This document shows positions 17,896-26,636 of a stretch of DNA of 64,000 nucleotides, one piece after another. The translations under genes and the position numbers were made by a program. The first letter of the stretch is position 1, and every line of letters begins with the position of its first letter. This stretch comes from Paenibacillus turicensis (GTDB taxonomy: Bacteria > Bacillota > Bacilli > Paenibacillales > Paenibacillaceae). The stretch spans positions 81,630-145,629 of the forward strand of contig NZ_JAGGKG010000011.1 of the NCBI RefSeq assembly GCF_017873435.1, given 5' to 3'. The notes beneath the pieces are model-generated. The model searched no databases and was not told where the DNA came from. It saw only the letters and a list, made by a program, of their open reading frames with translations.

Positions 17896-18530
17896 AACTT
17901 TTGCTCAATTGAAATATGGCAATCTCCTAAGGAGTTATCACCGTATATTAATTCTAAATGGTCACCATGTTGAACCGCACCTACGCCTGCTGGTGTACCT
18001 GTAAAAATGTGATCGCCGACACCTAAGCCGTAATTTGTACCAATATAATCAACAATGTCCTGTAAAGAAAAAATCATATTTGAAATATTTCCTTGCTGCA
18101 CAAGTATTCCATTTTTTTGTAGCTTAAAATCCTGCTTCTTCACATCTTCCACACCATCAAAAGCAATGTAATGAGTCATTGGTGCTGCCTGTAGGAATCC
18201 TTTAGCTTTTAACCAAGGATGTCCCTTTTGCTTCAGCCCAGATTGTACGTCACGTAAGGTAAAGTCAATTCCTAACGCCATTACATCAACAAGCTCATTG
18301 ACCGTCATCCCTTTTTCATAAGGACGAGCAATTTTTATTACTAACTCTGCCTCATAATGAATGTCACCTACGCCATGAGGGAGCTGCACCACATTCCCCT
18401 TCATTGAGGCAATCGCATGGGACGGCTTTAAGAAAATCATCGGCTCCTGAGGGATGTCATTTCCTAATTCCTGTGCATGTAGTGCATAATTTCTTCCAAC
18501 ACAATATACATTTGCAATTGTTGAACTCAA
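17892..18530 (-). CDS. Fumarylacetoacetate hydrolase (FAH) family protein
   Basis: 212 residues, a single FAH domain. Visible are CVGRNYALHAQELG (about 10-23), PMIFLKPSHA, the metal-binding acidic residues in HYEAELVIKI (about 58-67), DFTLRDVQ, and the C-terminal FTGTPAGVG. Proteins of this size are usually acylpyruvate hydrolases or oxaloacetate decarboxylase/tautomerase-like (FAHD1 group). The start is TTG with GGAAGTGA upstream. It overlaps the DUF92 gene by four bases. Confidence 0.9.
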   Translation of the reverse strand: MSSTIANVYCVGRNYALHAQELGNDIPQEPMIFLKPSHAIASMKGNVVQLPHGVGDIHYEAELVIKIARPYEKGMTVNELVDVMALGIDFTLRDVQSGLKQKGHPWLKAKGFLQAAPMTHYIAFDGVEDVKKQDFKLQKNGILVQQGNISNMIFSLQDIVDYIGTNYGLGVGDHIFTGTPAGVGAVQHGDHLELIYGDNSLGDCHISIEQKL

Positions 18531-18568
18531 TTGTCGTCACTTCCCATTTAAAGTTTAAGTAATCAATA

Positions 18569-19297
18569 TTAGTTTTGAAAAACCTCTCCCCATAGTGCTA
18601 CCTCATTTGTACAAATCATAATATCGGGACTTAAATCCTTCATCTGTATCATGCTTTTTTTATCATCAATCGTCCATGCCATTATAGTTATGCCTGCACT
18701 TCTCATACTTTCAATAAGGGCTACGTCAACATGGCGATAGTTAATAGACAAAAACGAACATTTTAAAAGCTGTAGTCGTAACAACAAATCGTTAGGATTA
18801 CTATCTATAATTAATCCCGTTGGCATATAGGGATCAATTTCTTTTACTCTAGACAAGCTGTCTGCATCAAATGAAGTTAATACTACATCGTGCTCCATCT
18901 GTCTCTTTTTTATAGCGTCGATCACTTTGACTTCAATTCCAGGATATAAGTTATTATGCGTCTTAATTTCAATATTTGCTTGTAGTCGTCCACAGATTAA
19001 GTCCAAAAATTGATCAAGAGAAATCAACCGTTCATTTTGATAGGCTTTTCCCTTCCAGCTCCCTGCATCTAGTTGCTGTAATTCTGCCCATGTCTTGTCC
19101 TTTACCTCTCCACGCCCATTAGTAGTGCGTCCAAGGGTATAATCATGAATGAGAAAAGGTACACCATCAATACTGCATTGTACATCTACCTCAACCCATT
19201 GTACATAAGGAAATGACATGGCTAGTGAAATCGCCGCCGCTGTATTTTCAGGAGCTAAGCTTGAATAACCTCGATGTGCCACACACAGGTTGTTCAT
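18569..19297 (-). CDS. Glycerophosphodiester phosphodiesterase
   Basis: 242 residues from ATG 19297, chosen because GGAGG lies nine bases upstream; a TTG two codons earlier is too close to that site. GDPD signatures are HRGYSSLAPENT (the first catalytic His), EVDVQ, and HDYTLGRTTNG with the second catalytic His. ANIEIKTHN and a late AWTIDD complete the barrel. With no signal peptide it acts inside the cell, releasing glycerol-3-phosphate from glycerophosphodiesters. It lies 38 bases upstream of the FAH gene and 41 bases after the CapA-like gene. Confidence 0.92.
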   Translation of the reverse strand: MNNLCVAHRGYSSLAPENTAAAISLAMSFPYVQWVEVDVQCSIDGVPFLIHDYTLGRTTNGRGEVKDKTWAELQQLDAGSWKGKAYQNERLISLDQFLDLICGRLQANIEIKTHNNLYPGIEVKVIDAIKKRQMEHDVVLTSFDADSLSRVKEIDPYMPTGLIIDSNPNDLLLRLQLLKCSFLSINYRHVDVALIESMRSAGITIMAWTIDDKKSMIQMKDLSPDIMICTNEVALWGEVFQN

Positions 19298-19338
19298 TAG
19301 CAAACACCTCCAAAATGAATGGTTTTATCTATTTCCAA

Positions 19339-20700
19339 TCAATCTGAATCTGTAGAGTCATCTGGTGTGATGTCAAAGTTATCAATCGTGTTAGTTGTAT
19401 TATCATTATTCGTATTGCTATCAGCTTGATTGTTTCCTCCAGAGGTGGATTGCACATCACCATCATTATTAATAGTAACGCCCGGTGATAGGCCCTCTAC
19501 TCGTTTAAACATCTTTTGCGCTTGTTCTGCTTCCATTGGAATAGGTTGCCCAATTCCCGTTACATAAGGAATCAGCTTCGTTGAAACAATTGCGTCCTTA
19601 TTTGCCTTTACTTGTAGCACAGCAGTTTCCCACGTCTCCACGGTCTTGCTTTTCGTAAATATAAAGTTACCTAAGCTATATGCAATCCATTTCCCCTTAT
19701 ATTGCTCAATCCCTTGTAACACGTGCGGATGACTGCCAACAACAAGGTCAGCGCCCGCATCCACTAAAGCATGAGCAAGATCCTTTTGATGATCTTCAAG
19801 CTTCGTTACACGCTCACGTCCCCAGTGGGCAACCACAATAACAAGATTCGCTTCCTTGCGCGCTTCTTCCACTGCTTCAAGGGCTAGCTTCGGATTGTAC
19901 ATTTCAGCTACACCAGCACTAAACGTGCCTGCCGCCCATTCCATCTTAGGCAACACACGACTAAAGCCCAGCAAAGCAATTTTGACTCCCTTACGTTCAA
20001 CATAAATCGGTGTATACGCACTTTTTTTATTTTTTCCCGCACCAATATAAGAAATTTTGTTGTCATCCAGATGTGAAAAGGTGTCTAGCAAGCCATCCTT
20101 CCCTTTATCTAATATATGATTATTAGCAAGATTCACGACATCAATGCCTGCTTTAGCCATATAAGGTGTAATGTCTGGAGAGGATTCAAAAACATATTGC
20201 TTATCTTCTGCATTTGTCCCTCTTGTTGTAATTGGTGATTCTAAATTTAACACGCTAAGATCGTCATTTTGAAAAAGGCTGCTAACATGCTGAAAAGGAA
20301 AATCGTTGCCTTCAATTTTTAACTTTTCAGCGACACGTCCAGAAAACATCGTATCCCCAGCAAAATGAAATAAAAGCTGATCCTCCTTCTTTTCCTCTTG
20401 TTCAGGTACAGCTGTCTCTTCTGTCTTATTGTTTGAGTTAAGATCACTATTGCCTGATGATTTGTTTTGGGAAGTATTTGAAGGTACATTGGCTTGTGGT
20501 TGCTCTATTTTTTGAGAATTCGTACCATTGATAAAGTCCGCTCTAGTTTTCCCAAATATTTCTCCGCCAGCTAGAAAATAAGTCACAAGAAACATAATTG
20601 CTGTAATCAAAGAAAGATTAAGTGTGACCCATATTTTATTTTGCAGAGAGTTATCCATCTTCTTTTTCTTTTTATTTCGTTCTGCTCTTGATGTCTGCAT
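19339..20700 (-). CDS. CapA-family membrane-anchored metallophosphatase-like protein
   Basis: 453 residues. A basic N-terminus (RNKKKKK) and one transmembrane helix (about 26-46) anchor it. A low-complexity Asn/Ser/Glu linker (about 60-105) follows, then the PGA_cap domain with FAGDTMFSG, NLESPIT, VVNLANNHILDKG, VVAHWGRE, GSHPHVLQG and YSLGNFIF. The last 40 or so residues are a disordered Asp/Asn/Thr tail. The family includes the poly-gamma-glutamate protein CapA/PgsA. No pgsB/capB or pgsC/capC genes are nearby, so capsule synthesis is not implied. First gene of a probable four-gene run ending in DUF92. Confidence 0.88.
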   Translation of the reverse strand: MQTSRAERNKKKKKMDNSLQNKIWVTLNLSLITAIMFLVTYFLAGGEIFGKTRADFINGTNSQKIEQPQANVPSNTSQNKSSGNSDLNSNNKTEETAVPEQEEKKEDQLLFHFAGDTMFSGRVAEKLKIEGNDFPFQHVSSLFQNDDLSVLNLESPITTRGTNAEDKQYVFESSPDITPYMAKAGIDVVNLANNHILDKGKDGLLDTFSHLDDNKISYIGAGKNKKSAYTPIYVERKGVKIALLGFSRVLPKMEWAAGTFSAGVAEMYNPKLALEAVEEARKEANLVIVVAHWGRERVTKLEDHQKDLAHALVDAGADLVVGSHPHVLQGIEQYKGKWIAYSLGNFIFTKSKTVETWETAVLQVKANKDAIVSTKLIPYVTGIGQPIPMEAEQAQKMFKRVEGLSPGVTINNDGDVQSTSGGNNQADSNTNNDNTTNTIDNFDITPDDSTDSD

Positions 20701-20795
20701 CAGATTACCCCTTTAACCCTAAAATTACTTCATGTTTTAAGACTGAGTCTATATTATATCAAATTCTTGATCATAAGTAGAACTCTCACGCATAA

Positions 20796-20837
20796 AGGCA
20801 ATCAATAATGAACATAATTGTTCATTACCAATTGCCT
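20796..20837 (-). terminator. Stem-loop after hemY
   Basis: A two-part stem: AGGCAAT/ATTGCCT (20796-20802, 20831-20837) enclosing TAATGAAC/GTTCATTA (20806-20813, 20820-20827). The T tract is short, so this may be a processing or stability hairpin at the end of the haem operon. Confidence 0.6.
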
Positions 20838-20886
20838 CTCTAGTTCTAACAGCCTATGACCTATTCTCTACTCACTCTACTTATGC

Positions 20887-22308
20887 TTATAGCTGATTAG
20901 CCATCTGCTCTGCCAGTTCTTTTCCTTGGCGGATACAGTCGGGTAAGCCCACGCCGTCAAACGCAGCGCCAGTAATGTGTACATGTGGCAATCGTGCTGA
21001 CAATTGTGTTCTAAGCTGAGCTGTTTTCTCCACATGGCCTACAGGGTATTGTGGCATAGACTCTGGTAATCTTGTAATTTCAGTGAATAGTGGCTCTGCT
21101 GTAATATTCATTAAACCTTTTAAATCTCGACGAACAAGCGCAATTAACTCCTCATCTGGCAAAAATACATTTTGCTCCTGACCGGATCGGCCAATATAAC
21201 AGCGCAATAACATCTTATCCTCAGGTGAAGTATGCAGCCATTTTACCCCTGTCCAAGTACAAGCTGTAATATCAAGTCCTTCCTTTCGTGGAACAAGAAA
21301 ACCTGATCCATCAAATAAGCCTTGAAGATCACTTTTATCAAAAGCTAACACAACATTCGCCACGGAAACATAATTAATTTGATCTAGCACTGTAACATCG
21401 ATGTATGGATTTAATAAAGAAGATGCCGCAAACGCTGGTGTAGTAATGACAACATCATCTGCAGGTAACATTTCACCCTGATCGGTTTCCACCTGATATC
21501 CAGATTCTAACTCATGGATCGTTGTTGCTTTGGTTTCTAACTTCACAGTTGTATCCGCAAGATCATGAATGAGCGCATGAATGAGACTTTGCAATCCTTG
21601 ACGGAAGGTTAAAAACATGCTCCGTTTTGTACCCGTATGTGTCTCCATAGGGGTTGGGGTCTTTTTCCCCGAAGACATTCCCTTAATCAAGCTACCATGT
21701 TGCTGCTCCATAACACCAAATTGCGGAAAGGTTGCCTTTAAGCTTAGATGGTGGGTATCTCCAGCATAAATGCCCGCTAATAATGGCTCTGTTAAATTTT
21801 GCAACACTTCTGGTCCTAGTCTTCTAGAAATAAAAGCACCTAAAGATTCGTCTTCTGTACCCTTTTTACGTGGAAGGACAAAATCCATCAAAGCTCTAAG
21901 CTTTCCTGGCCAAGAAATAAGCCCTGTGCTTAAAAAAGCAGATAACTGCGTTGGAATGCCTAAAATAAGTCCTGCTGGCATCGGGTGAAGCTTTTTATCT
22001 TTAACAATATAGGTCTTTTTGGCATTTGGATTCATCGAAACGAGCTCATGATCAATTTCTAGCTCCTTCGCTAGCTCAATCATTGCCGTTTTTCGAGCAA
22101 GAAAGGAATCGGGACCTTTTTCAATCACAAAACCATCCTTATGTAAGCTCTCAATTTTGCCACCTAAACGATTAGATGCCTCCACGATTGTAATGTTTGG
22201 TACAATCCCTTTATTTTGATAACTTTTTTTAATATAAAATGCCGTACTAAGACCTGTTAATCCCCCACCAATAATAACTATATTGCGACTCTCATTATCA
22301 GTACCCAT
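20887..22308 (-). CDS. hemY: HemY/CgoX coproporphyrinogen III (protoporphyrinogen) oxidase
   Basis: A 473-residue FAD enzyme. The dinucleotide-binding GGGLTGLSTAF is at residues 14-24, followed by EASNRLGGKIES. The C-terminal ITGAAFDGVGLPDCIRQG closes the FAD site. In Gram-positives this enzyme oxidises coproporphyrinogen III to coproporphyrin III in the coproporphyrin-dependent route. It is the last gene of hemE-hemH-hemY and starts four bases after the hemH stop, so translation is probably coupled. Confidence 0.95.
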   Translation of the reverse strand: MGTDNESRNIVIIGGGLTGLSTAFYIKKSYQNKGIVPNITIVEASNRLGGKIESLHKDGFVIEKGPDSFLARKTAMIELAKELEIDHELVSMNPNAKKTYIVKDKKLHPMPAGLILGIPTQLSAFLSTGLISWPGKLRALMDFVLPRKKGTEDESLGAFISRRLGPEVLQNLTEPLLAGIYAGDTHHLSLKATFPQFGVMEQQHGSLIKGMSSGKKTPTPMETHTGTKRSMFLTFRQGLQSLIHALIHDLADTTVKLETKATTIHELESGYQVETDQGEMLPADDVVITTPAFAASSLLNPYIDVTVLDQINYVSVANVVLAFDKSDLQGLFDGSGFLVPRKEGLDITACTWTGVKWLHTSPEDKMLLRCYIGRSGQEQNVFLPDEELIALVRRDLKGLMNITAEPLFTEITRLPESMPQYPVGHVEKTAQLRTQLSARLPHVHITGAAFDGVGLPDCIRQGKELAEQMANQL

Positions 22309-22311
22309 TAT

Positions 22312-23268
22312 TTATAATTCCTTCTCCCATATCTTTATTATGGTATCGCTTAATGCCTCCATATATAAAGGGTCTGTATTAAGCGAATCAATTCGCATCA
22401 GACGCATATCTAGCTCCTTAGCCACAGTTTTCGCTTCAATATCTAAGTCATAAAGTACTTCTAAATGATCAGAAACAAAACCAACTGGAGCAACAAGCAC
22501 ATCTTCAACCTGCTCAGTACTTAATTCTTGAAGTGTCTCAAGGATATCAGGACCTAACCATGGCTCTGCTGTACGCCCTGCACTTTGCCAAGTAAATTGC
22601 CAATTATGAATACCTACCTTTTCAGCAACAGCTTTTGACGTTTCAAGCAACTGATCTTGGTACGGATCACCCATTTCCAGTATTCTTGCAGGCAAGCTAT
22701 GTGCACCAAACAGCACCTTCACATCATCCCGTAATGCTCCTGCTTCTGCAAATAAAGCAAGCTTACTTTCCACACGTATAGCAAGTGCCTCAATTAGGCT
22801 TGGATGTAAATGATAGCTATGGACGAAGCTCATCGTGATGCCTAGTTCTTTGGCCCGTGCCTCAGCACGCTTAATATAACTTCCAACACTCATGATGGAG
22901 TAATGCGGAGCTAATACGATACCAACGGCTTGAGTAATTCCCTCTGCATGCATGTTACTGATGCCATCTTCAATAAATGGTGGTGCATGCTTCAGACCTT
23001 GAAAGCATTTAAATGAAATATCTGCTTCACTCATTTTTTGATTTAAAGCATCCTGTAATGCCTGGACTTGATCATCAGTATTTTTTCTTAGCGGGAAAAC
23101 ACCACCTACAATCGCCTTATATCGATCAGTTAAATCTTGCAGCTGCTCTGGGGTAGGTGGATTCCCTCGGCGGATATGTGTGTAATATGATTCAATCTCA
23201 TCCATACTAACAGGAGTCCCATAGGACATCACTAAAACGCCTATTTTTTCGCTATTTTTTGTACTCAA
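22312..23268 (-). CDS. hemH: Coproporphyrin ferrochelatase HemH/CpfC
   Basis: 318 residues from TTG 23268, which has GGAGG seven bases upstream. The frame is open to an ATG at 23298 without a ribosome site, and the shorter form matches the usual length of about 310. Iron is inserted into coproporphyrin III. Family motifs are VLVMSYGTP at the N-terminus, the catalytic His region VLAPHYSIMSVGSYIKRA, FGAHSLP, WQSAGRT and the glutamate in GFVSDHLEVLYD. Middle gene of the haem operon. Confidence 0.94.
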   Translation of the reverse strand: MSTKNSEKIGVLVMSYGTPVSMDEIESYYTHIRRGNPPTPEQLQDLTDRYKAIVGGVFPLRKNTDDQVQALQDALNQKMSEADISFKCFQGLKHAPPFIEDGISNMHAEGITQAVGIVLAPHYSIMSVGSYIKRAEARAKELGITMSFVHSYHLHPSLIEALAIRVESKLALFAEAGALRDDVKVLFGAHSLPARILEMGDPYQDQLLETSKAVAEKVGIHNWQFTWQSAGRTAEPWLGPDILETLQELSTEQVEDVLVAPVGFVSDHLEVLYDLDIEAKTVAKELDMRLMRIDSLNTDPLYMEALSDTIIKIWEKEL

Positions 23269-23363
23269 ATTCATTCCTCCAAGCTTCATTTTATTCATGA
23301 ATCAACAAAAATACATCGTCAACCAGATAGGTTATATCTTAATTTGTTTCGTTATGATTGGGA

Positions 23364-24416
23364 TCATATCCCCTTTAACACTTTGCTAGAGTAAGAATGA
23401 ACAAACTCAGTAAGCTCTCTTAACTTATCCAAAGACGCTTCTGGGAACAAACCATGTCCTAAGTTAAAAATAAAGCCAGGCTCCTTAATACCATCATCAA
23501 TAATACGCTTTGCGTAATCTTTTATTACATCCATAGGTGCAGTTAGCACATACGGATCCAAATTCCCCTGCATTGCAAACGCTCCGCCTGTACGAAGGCG
23601 CCCCTCAGAAATTGATACTCGCCAATCAAGTCCAATCACATCTGCCTGCAAGTGACTTAAAGAGGGTAGTAGCTCACCAGAGCTAACTCCTGGAAAATAA
23701 ATTTTAGGTACATCAAGCTCAGAAAGTTCGGCAAAAATAGAAGTGATTGTTGGTAACACAAAAAGTTCAAAATCATGAGGCGATAAGGCACCTACCCAAC
23801 TATCAAATAGCTGTAACGCTTTACCACCACTACGAACTTGGGCTTTCATATATTCGGCAACCATACTTCCAAGCTTGTCCATTAAGGCATGCCACACTTG
23901 TGGCTGACTGTACATCATCGTTTTTGTTCGGATATAATTTTTAGAAGGACGTCCTTCAATTAAATAACTTGCAATCGTAAACGGTGCACCAGCAAATGTA
24001 ATTAAAGGCACATCAAGCTCACGATCCAATATAGATATTGTTTCTAAAATATGTCCTAAATCCTTCTCCACCTGAATTGGCTTTAAGGCATCAACGTCCT
24101 GCTTAGAGCGTATCGGATTATGTATAACAGGACCAACGTCCTTTACAATATCGAAGTCAATTCCGATAGAAGCAACAGGATTCATAATATCTGAATAAAG
24201 AATTGCCGCATCTACACCAAGCTTTTTAACAGGCATCATCGTTACTTCCGCCGCAAGCTCAGGCTGTTTACATATTTCAAGTAATGTGTACTTTTCTTTT
24301 ATTTTACGATAATCAGGATCGTATCTGCCTGCCTGACGCATATACCAGACTGGAATCTGATCAACCTGCTCTTTATGACATGCTGCAATAAAATGATTAT
24401 GAGTTGACATTGACAT
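23364..24416 (-). CDS. hemE: Uroporphyrinogen decarboxylase HemE
   Basis: 350 residues. The N-terminal signature PVWYMRQAGRYDPDYR (about 21-36), the catalytic aspartate in AAILYSDIM, GAPFTIASYL, FDSWVG and the C-terminal FNLGHGLFPE are intact. It decarboxylates the four acetate side chains of uroporphyrinogen III. GGAGG lies nine bases before the ATG. First gene of hemE-hemH-hemY, with its own promoter (24457-24485). Confidence 0.97.
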   Translation of the reverse strand: MSMSTHNHFIAACHKEQVDQIPVWYMRQAGRYDPDYRKIKEKYTLLEICKQPELAAEVTMMPVKKLGVDAAILYSDIMNPVASIGIDFDIVKDVGPVIHNPIRSKQDVDALKPIQVEKDLGHILETISILDRELDVPLITFAGAPFTIASYLIEGRPSKNYIRTKTMMYSQPQVWHALMDKLGSMVAEYMKAQVRSGGKALQLFDSWVGALSPHDFELFVLPTITSIFAELSELDVPKIYFPGVSSGELLPSLSHLQADVIGLDWRVSISEGRLRTGGAFAMQGNLDPYVLTAPMDVIKDYAKRIIDDGIKEPGFIFNLGHGLFPEASLDKLRELTEFVHSYSSKVLKGI

Positions 24417-24456
24417 GCTAAAAGGCCTCCAATATTCATAATTTCGCCTAATTTAT

Positions 24457-24485
24457 ATTATGCCCTTTTTGAAAGACAGTAACAA
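24457..24485 (-). promoter_or_regulatory. Promoter of hemEHY
   Basis: On the minus strand, TTGTTA (24480-24485), a 17-base spacer and CATAAT (24457-24462). It lies back to back with the promoter of the MFS gene. Confidence 0.65.
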
Positions 24486-24491
24486 CCATCA

Positions 24492-24521
24492 TTGACAATG
24501 AGAACATGACAAAACTATGAC
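24492..24521 (+). promoter_or_regulatory. Promoter of the divergent MFS gene
   Basis: TTGACA (24492-24497), an 18-base spacer and TATGAC (24516-24521). The leader would be only about 13 bases. Confidence 0.55.
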
Positions 24522-24540
24522 ACCTAGGAAGTGAATTATT

Positions 24541-25752
24541 TTGAAAACATGGAAATTGAATTTGGCCATTATATGGCTTGGACTTTTCCTCGTTAATGCA
24601 GGTATTACGATGATTATCCCCTTTTTATCGCTCTATTTAGCTAAAGACCTGAACGTTTTTAATGAAAAAGATATTACAAGATGGGCAGGTGCGATATTTG
24701 CGGCGAATTTTGCGACCTCGTTTATTTTCCAACCACTGTGGGGCAAGCTATCAGATAAATATGGGCGCAAAGTAATGTTGTTACGCTCTGGCTTTGGTAT
24801 GGCAATTGTCACCTCATTAATGGGTCTTGCTACAGCACCATGGCATTTACTTGGGCTAAGACTCTTAAATGGCGTCATATCGGGTTTTAATCCTGCGGCA
24901 GTGTCTCTAATTTCCAGCTCTGCACCTGAAGATCGTATGGGCTTTGCTATGGGAACGGTGCAGTCTGGTTCGGTTGCGGGTACAATTCTTGGTCCACTTA
25001 TTGGGGGATTACTTGCCGGCTATATCGGTTATCGTCCTATATTTTATATTACAGGTGCGTTAATCCTAATCGCTTCATTGCTCGCCTTATTTTTCGTTAA
25101 AGAAAATTTTGATCGTGAGGAAGCTAGTCATACACCACAGGTCAGTGTGATTGCAGGTTTTCGTGAACTTAATAAGACACCCCAACTTATTGTATTGTTT
25201 ACGATCACTTTTTTACTTCAATTTGCTATGGTTAGTCCAATGTCCATTCTCCCCTTATATGTTGAAAAACTTCATGGGCTTGATCAAAATGCGGCTTTAT
25301 GGGCAGGTTTTACTGTCGCTGTTACAGGTCTTTCCAACATGATTGCCTCTCCGTTCCTTGGTAAGGTAAGCGATAAGCTTGGTGCGCATCGCATTCTAAC
25401 TATATGTTTGATTGGAGCCGCCGCCTCGTTAATTCCTCAAGCATTTGTGAACACCGTGTGGCAGCTGCTGTTAATTAGACTCATTATGGGAATTTTCATG
25501 GGTGGTTTGTTGCCAAGTGTGAATGCACTCATTCGGCATTACACCCCAGATGGCATGGAAAGTCGTGCATTTGGCTTTAACGCCAGCACGTTGGCACTAG
25601 GAAATATGTTAGGTTCACTTGTAGGTGGTTTTCTGGCGGTATACATTGGCATTGAAGGGATATTTATTATCTCAGGCATATTATTGCTTGGAAATACGTT
25701 ATGGGCGCGTATGAAGCTCTACGGCAAGCATAATGAGGCGGCTATGCATTAG
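24541..25752 (+). CDS. MFS multidrug efflux transporter (MdtG/TetA-like, DHA1)
   Basis: 403 residues with twelve predicted helices. Motif A between helices 2 and 3 reads GKLSDKYGRKVM (about 69-80), and motif C in helix 5 reads SVAGTILGPLIGGLL. A second motif A-like loop, GKVSDKLGAHRI, lies in the C-terminal half. This places it among DHA1 drug:proton antiporters related to MdtG. The start is TTG with AGGAAG upstream. It is transcribed divergently from the haem operon across 124 bases. Confidence 0.88.
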   Translation: MKTWKLNLAIIWLGLFLVNAGITMIIPFLSLYLAKDLNVFNEKDITRWAGAIFAANFATSFIFQPLWGKLSDKYGRKVMLLRSGFGMAIVTSLMGLATAPWHLLGLRLLNGVISGFNPAAVSLISSSAPEDRMGFAMGTVQSGSVAGTILGPLIGGLLAGYIGYRPIFYITGALILIASLLALFFVKENFDREEASHTPQVSVIAGFRELNKTPQLIVLFTITFLLQFAMVSPMSILPLYVEKLHGLDQNAALWAGFTVAVTGLSNMIASPFLGKVSDKLGAHRILTICLIGAAASLIPQAFVNTVWQLLLIRLIMGIFMGGLLPSVNALIRHYTPDGMESRAFGFNASTLALGNMLGSLVGGFLAVYIGIEGIFIISGILLLGNTLWARMKLYGKHNEAAMH

Positions 25753-25812
25753 GAAGATAGGGCTGTGTATTAGGCTTTGCTTTTCTTTTTAATCCCCTCT
25801 TCCTTATAAGGG

Positions 25813-25888
25813 GTATCGTTAACAAGTTATATCTCGTAAATAAAATTTTTTGCAATTCCTTAATTTACGATTTTTTTGTTAACGATAC
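25813..25888. terminator. Long palindrome between convergent genes, probable bidirectional terminator
   Basis: Outer arms GTATCGTTAACAA (25813-25825) and TTGTTAACGATAC (25876-25888) are perfectly complementary. An inner pair, TCGTAAAT/ATTTACGA (25834-25841, 25863-25870), is also perfect. A small CCCCT/AGGGG hairpin precedes it. Confidence 0.7.
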
Positions 25889-25903
25889 GCCCTCATCCTC
25901 ATC

Positions 25904-26533
25904 CTACTTAACTAAAGCTAAGGCTAACCCATCATACGCTGGCAAGAAGGCACTCATCAGCCGCTCATCTTGCGCGATCATTTCATTAAACTTGCGCATG
26001 GCAAGTACAGCAGGACCATTTTTATCCTCATTTAAGGTTCTGCCACGTAGTAAAGTATTATCTCCTGCAATTATTGCACCAGGGTTAGCCAGTGAGATTG
26101 CATACTCCAAATAGTTAGGGTAGTTGAGCTTATCTGCATCAATAAAGAAAAAGTCAAACTTTTTCCCTTGTTGGGCTAACTTCTCCAAGCTATCTAAAGC
26201 AGGGCCAATATGATACGTAACAATGTCTCCATAACCCGCCTTAATCATGTTGCTATGAGCAAGCTTAGCATTGTCAGCACTTATTTCTAGGGACACGATT
26301 TGTCCTTCTGTTTTAAGTCCTCGAGCGAGGCAGATCCCACTGTAGCCACCTAACGCACCAATTTCAAGAATGGCTGATGCAGAGTTAGCTCGAACAAGCA
26401 TCGTAAGCAATCGACCATAGCTTGCTGTGATCGATACATCATTAATGCCTTGCTCAACAATGGAGGCTCTCACCTGCTCCAGCATCTCATCCTTTTTATA
26501 TAATTCATCGCCATATTGTTCTGGCGTTTTCAT
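25904..26533 (-). CDS. Class I SAM-dependent O-methyltransferase (CCoAOMT-like, YrrM-like)
   Basis: 209 residues from ATG 26533, which has GAGGAG eight bases upstream; the open frame extends 40 codons further without a ribosome site. SAM-binding motif I is LEIGALGGYSGICLA (about 56-70), then VSLEIS, and the metal/catalytic FFFIDADKLNY (about 128-138), with PGAIIAGDNTLLRG after it. This is the divalent-cation-dependent OMT family. Bacillus relatives include YrrM, implicated in tRNA wobble uridine (mcmo5U) modification. Divergent from the THUMP methyltransferase. Confidence 0.88.
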   Translation of the reverse strand: MKTPEQYGDELYKKDEMLEQVRASIVEQGINDVSITASYGRLLTMLVRANSASAILEIGALGGYSGICLARGLKTEGQIVSLEISADNAKLAHSNMIKAGYGDIVTYHIGPALDSLEKLAQQGKKFDFFFIDADKLNYPNYLEYAISLANPGAIIAGDNTLLRGRTLNEDKNGPAVLAMRKFNEMIAQDERLMSAFLPAYDGLALALVK

Positions 26534-26551
26534 AAATATTGCTCCTCTCGA

Positions 26552-26580
26552 TTGTATATACGTGAACATTGTCCTATACT
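26552..26580 (+). promoter_or_regulatory. Promoter of the THUMP methyltransferase gene
   Basis: TTGTAT (26552-26557), a 17-base spacer and TATACT (26575-26580). Confidence 0.6.
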
Positions 26581-26582
26581 GA

Positions 26583-26611
26583 ATTGTATGGTTTTTATGT
26601 CTTTCCCACAA
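26583..26611 (-). promoter_or_regulatory. Promoter of the O-methyltransferase gene
   Basis: On the minus strand, TTGTGG (26606-26611), a 17-base spacer and TACAAT (26583-26588). It is almost back to back with the plus-strand promoter. Confidence 0.6.
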
Positions 26612-26636
26612 GTTAAACGGAGTTGATTCTATCATT

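Noticed and set aside
19339..20700. Capsule (poly-gamma-glutamate) locus
   Set aside because: Only a CapA-domain protein is present. The ligase and transport genes are absent, so a capsule operon is not supported.
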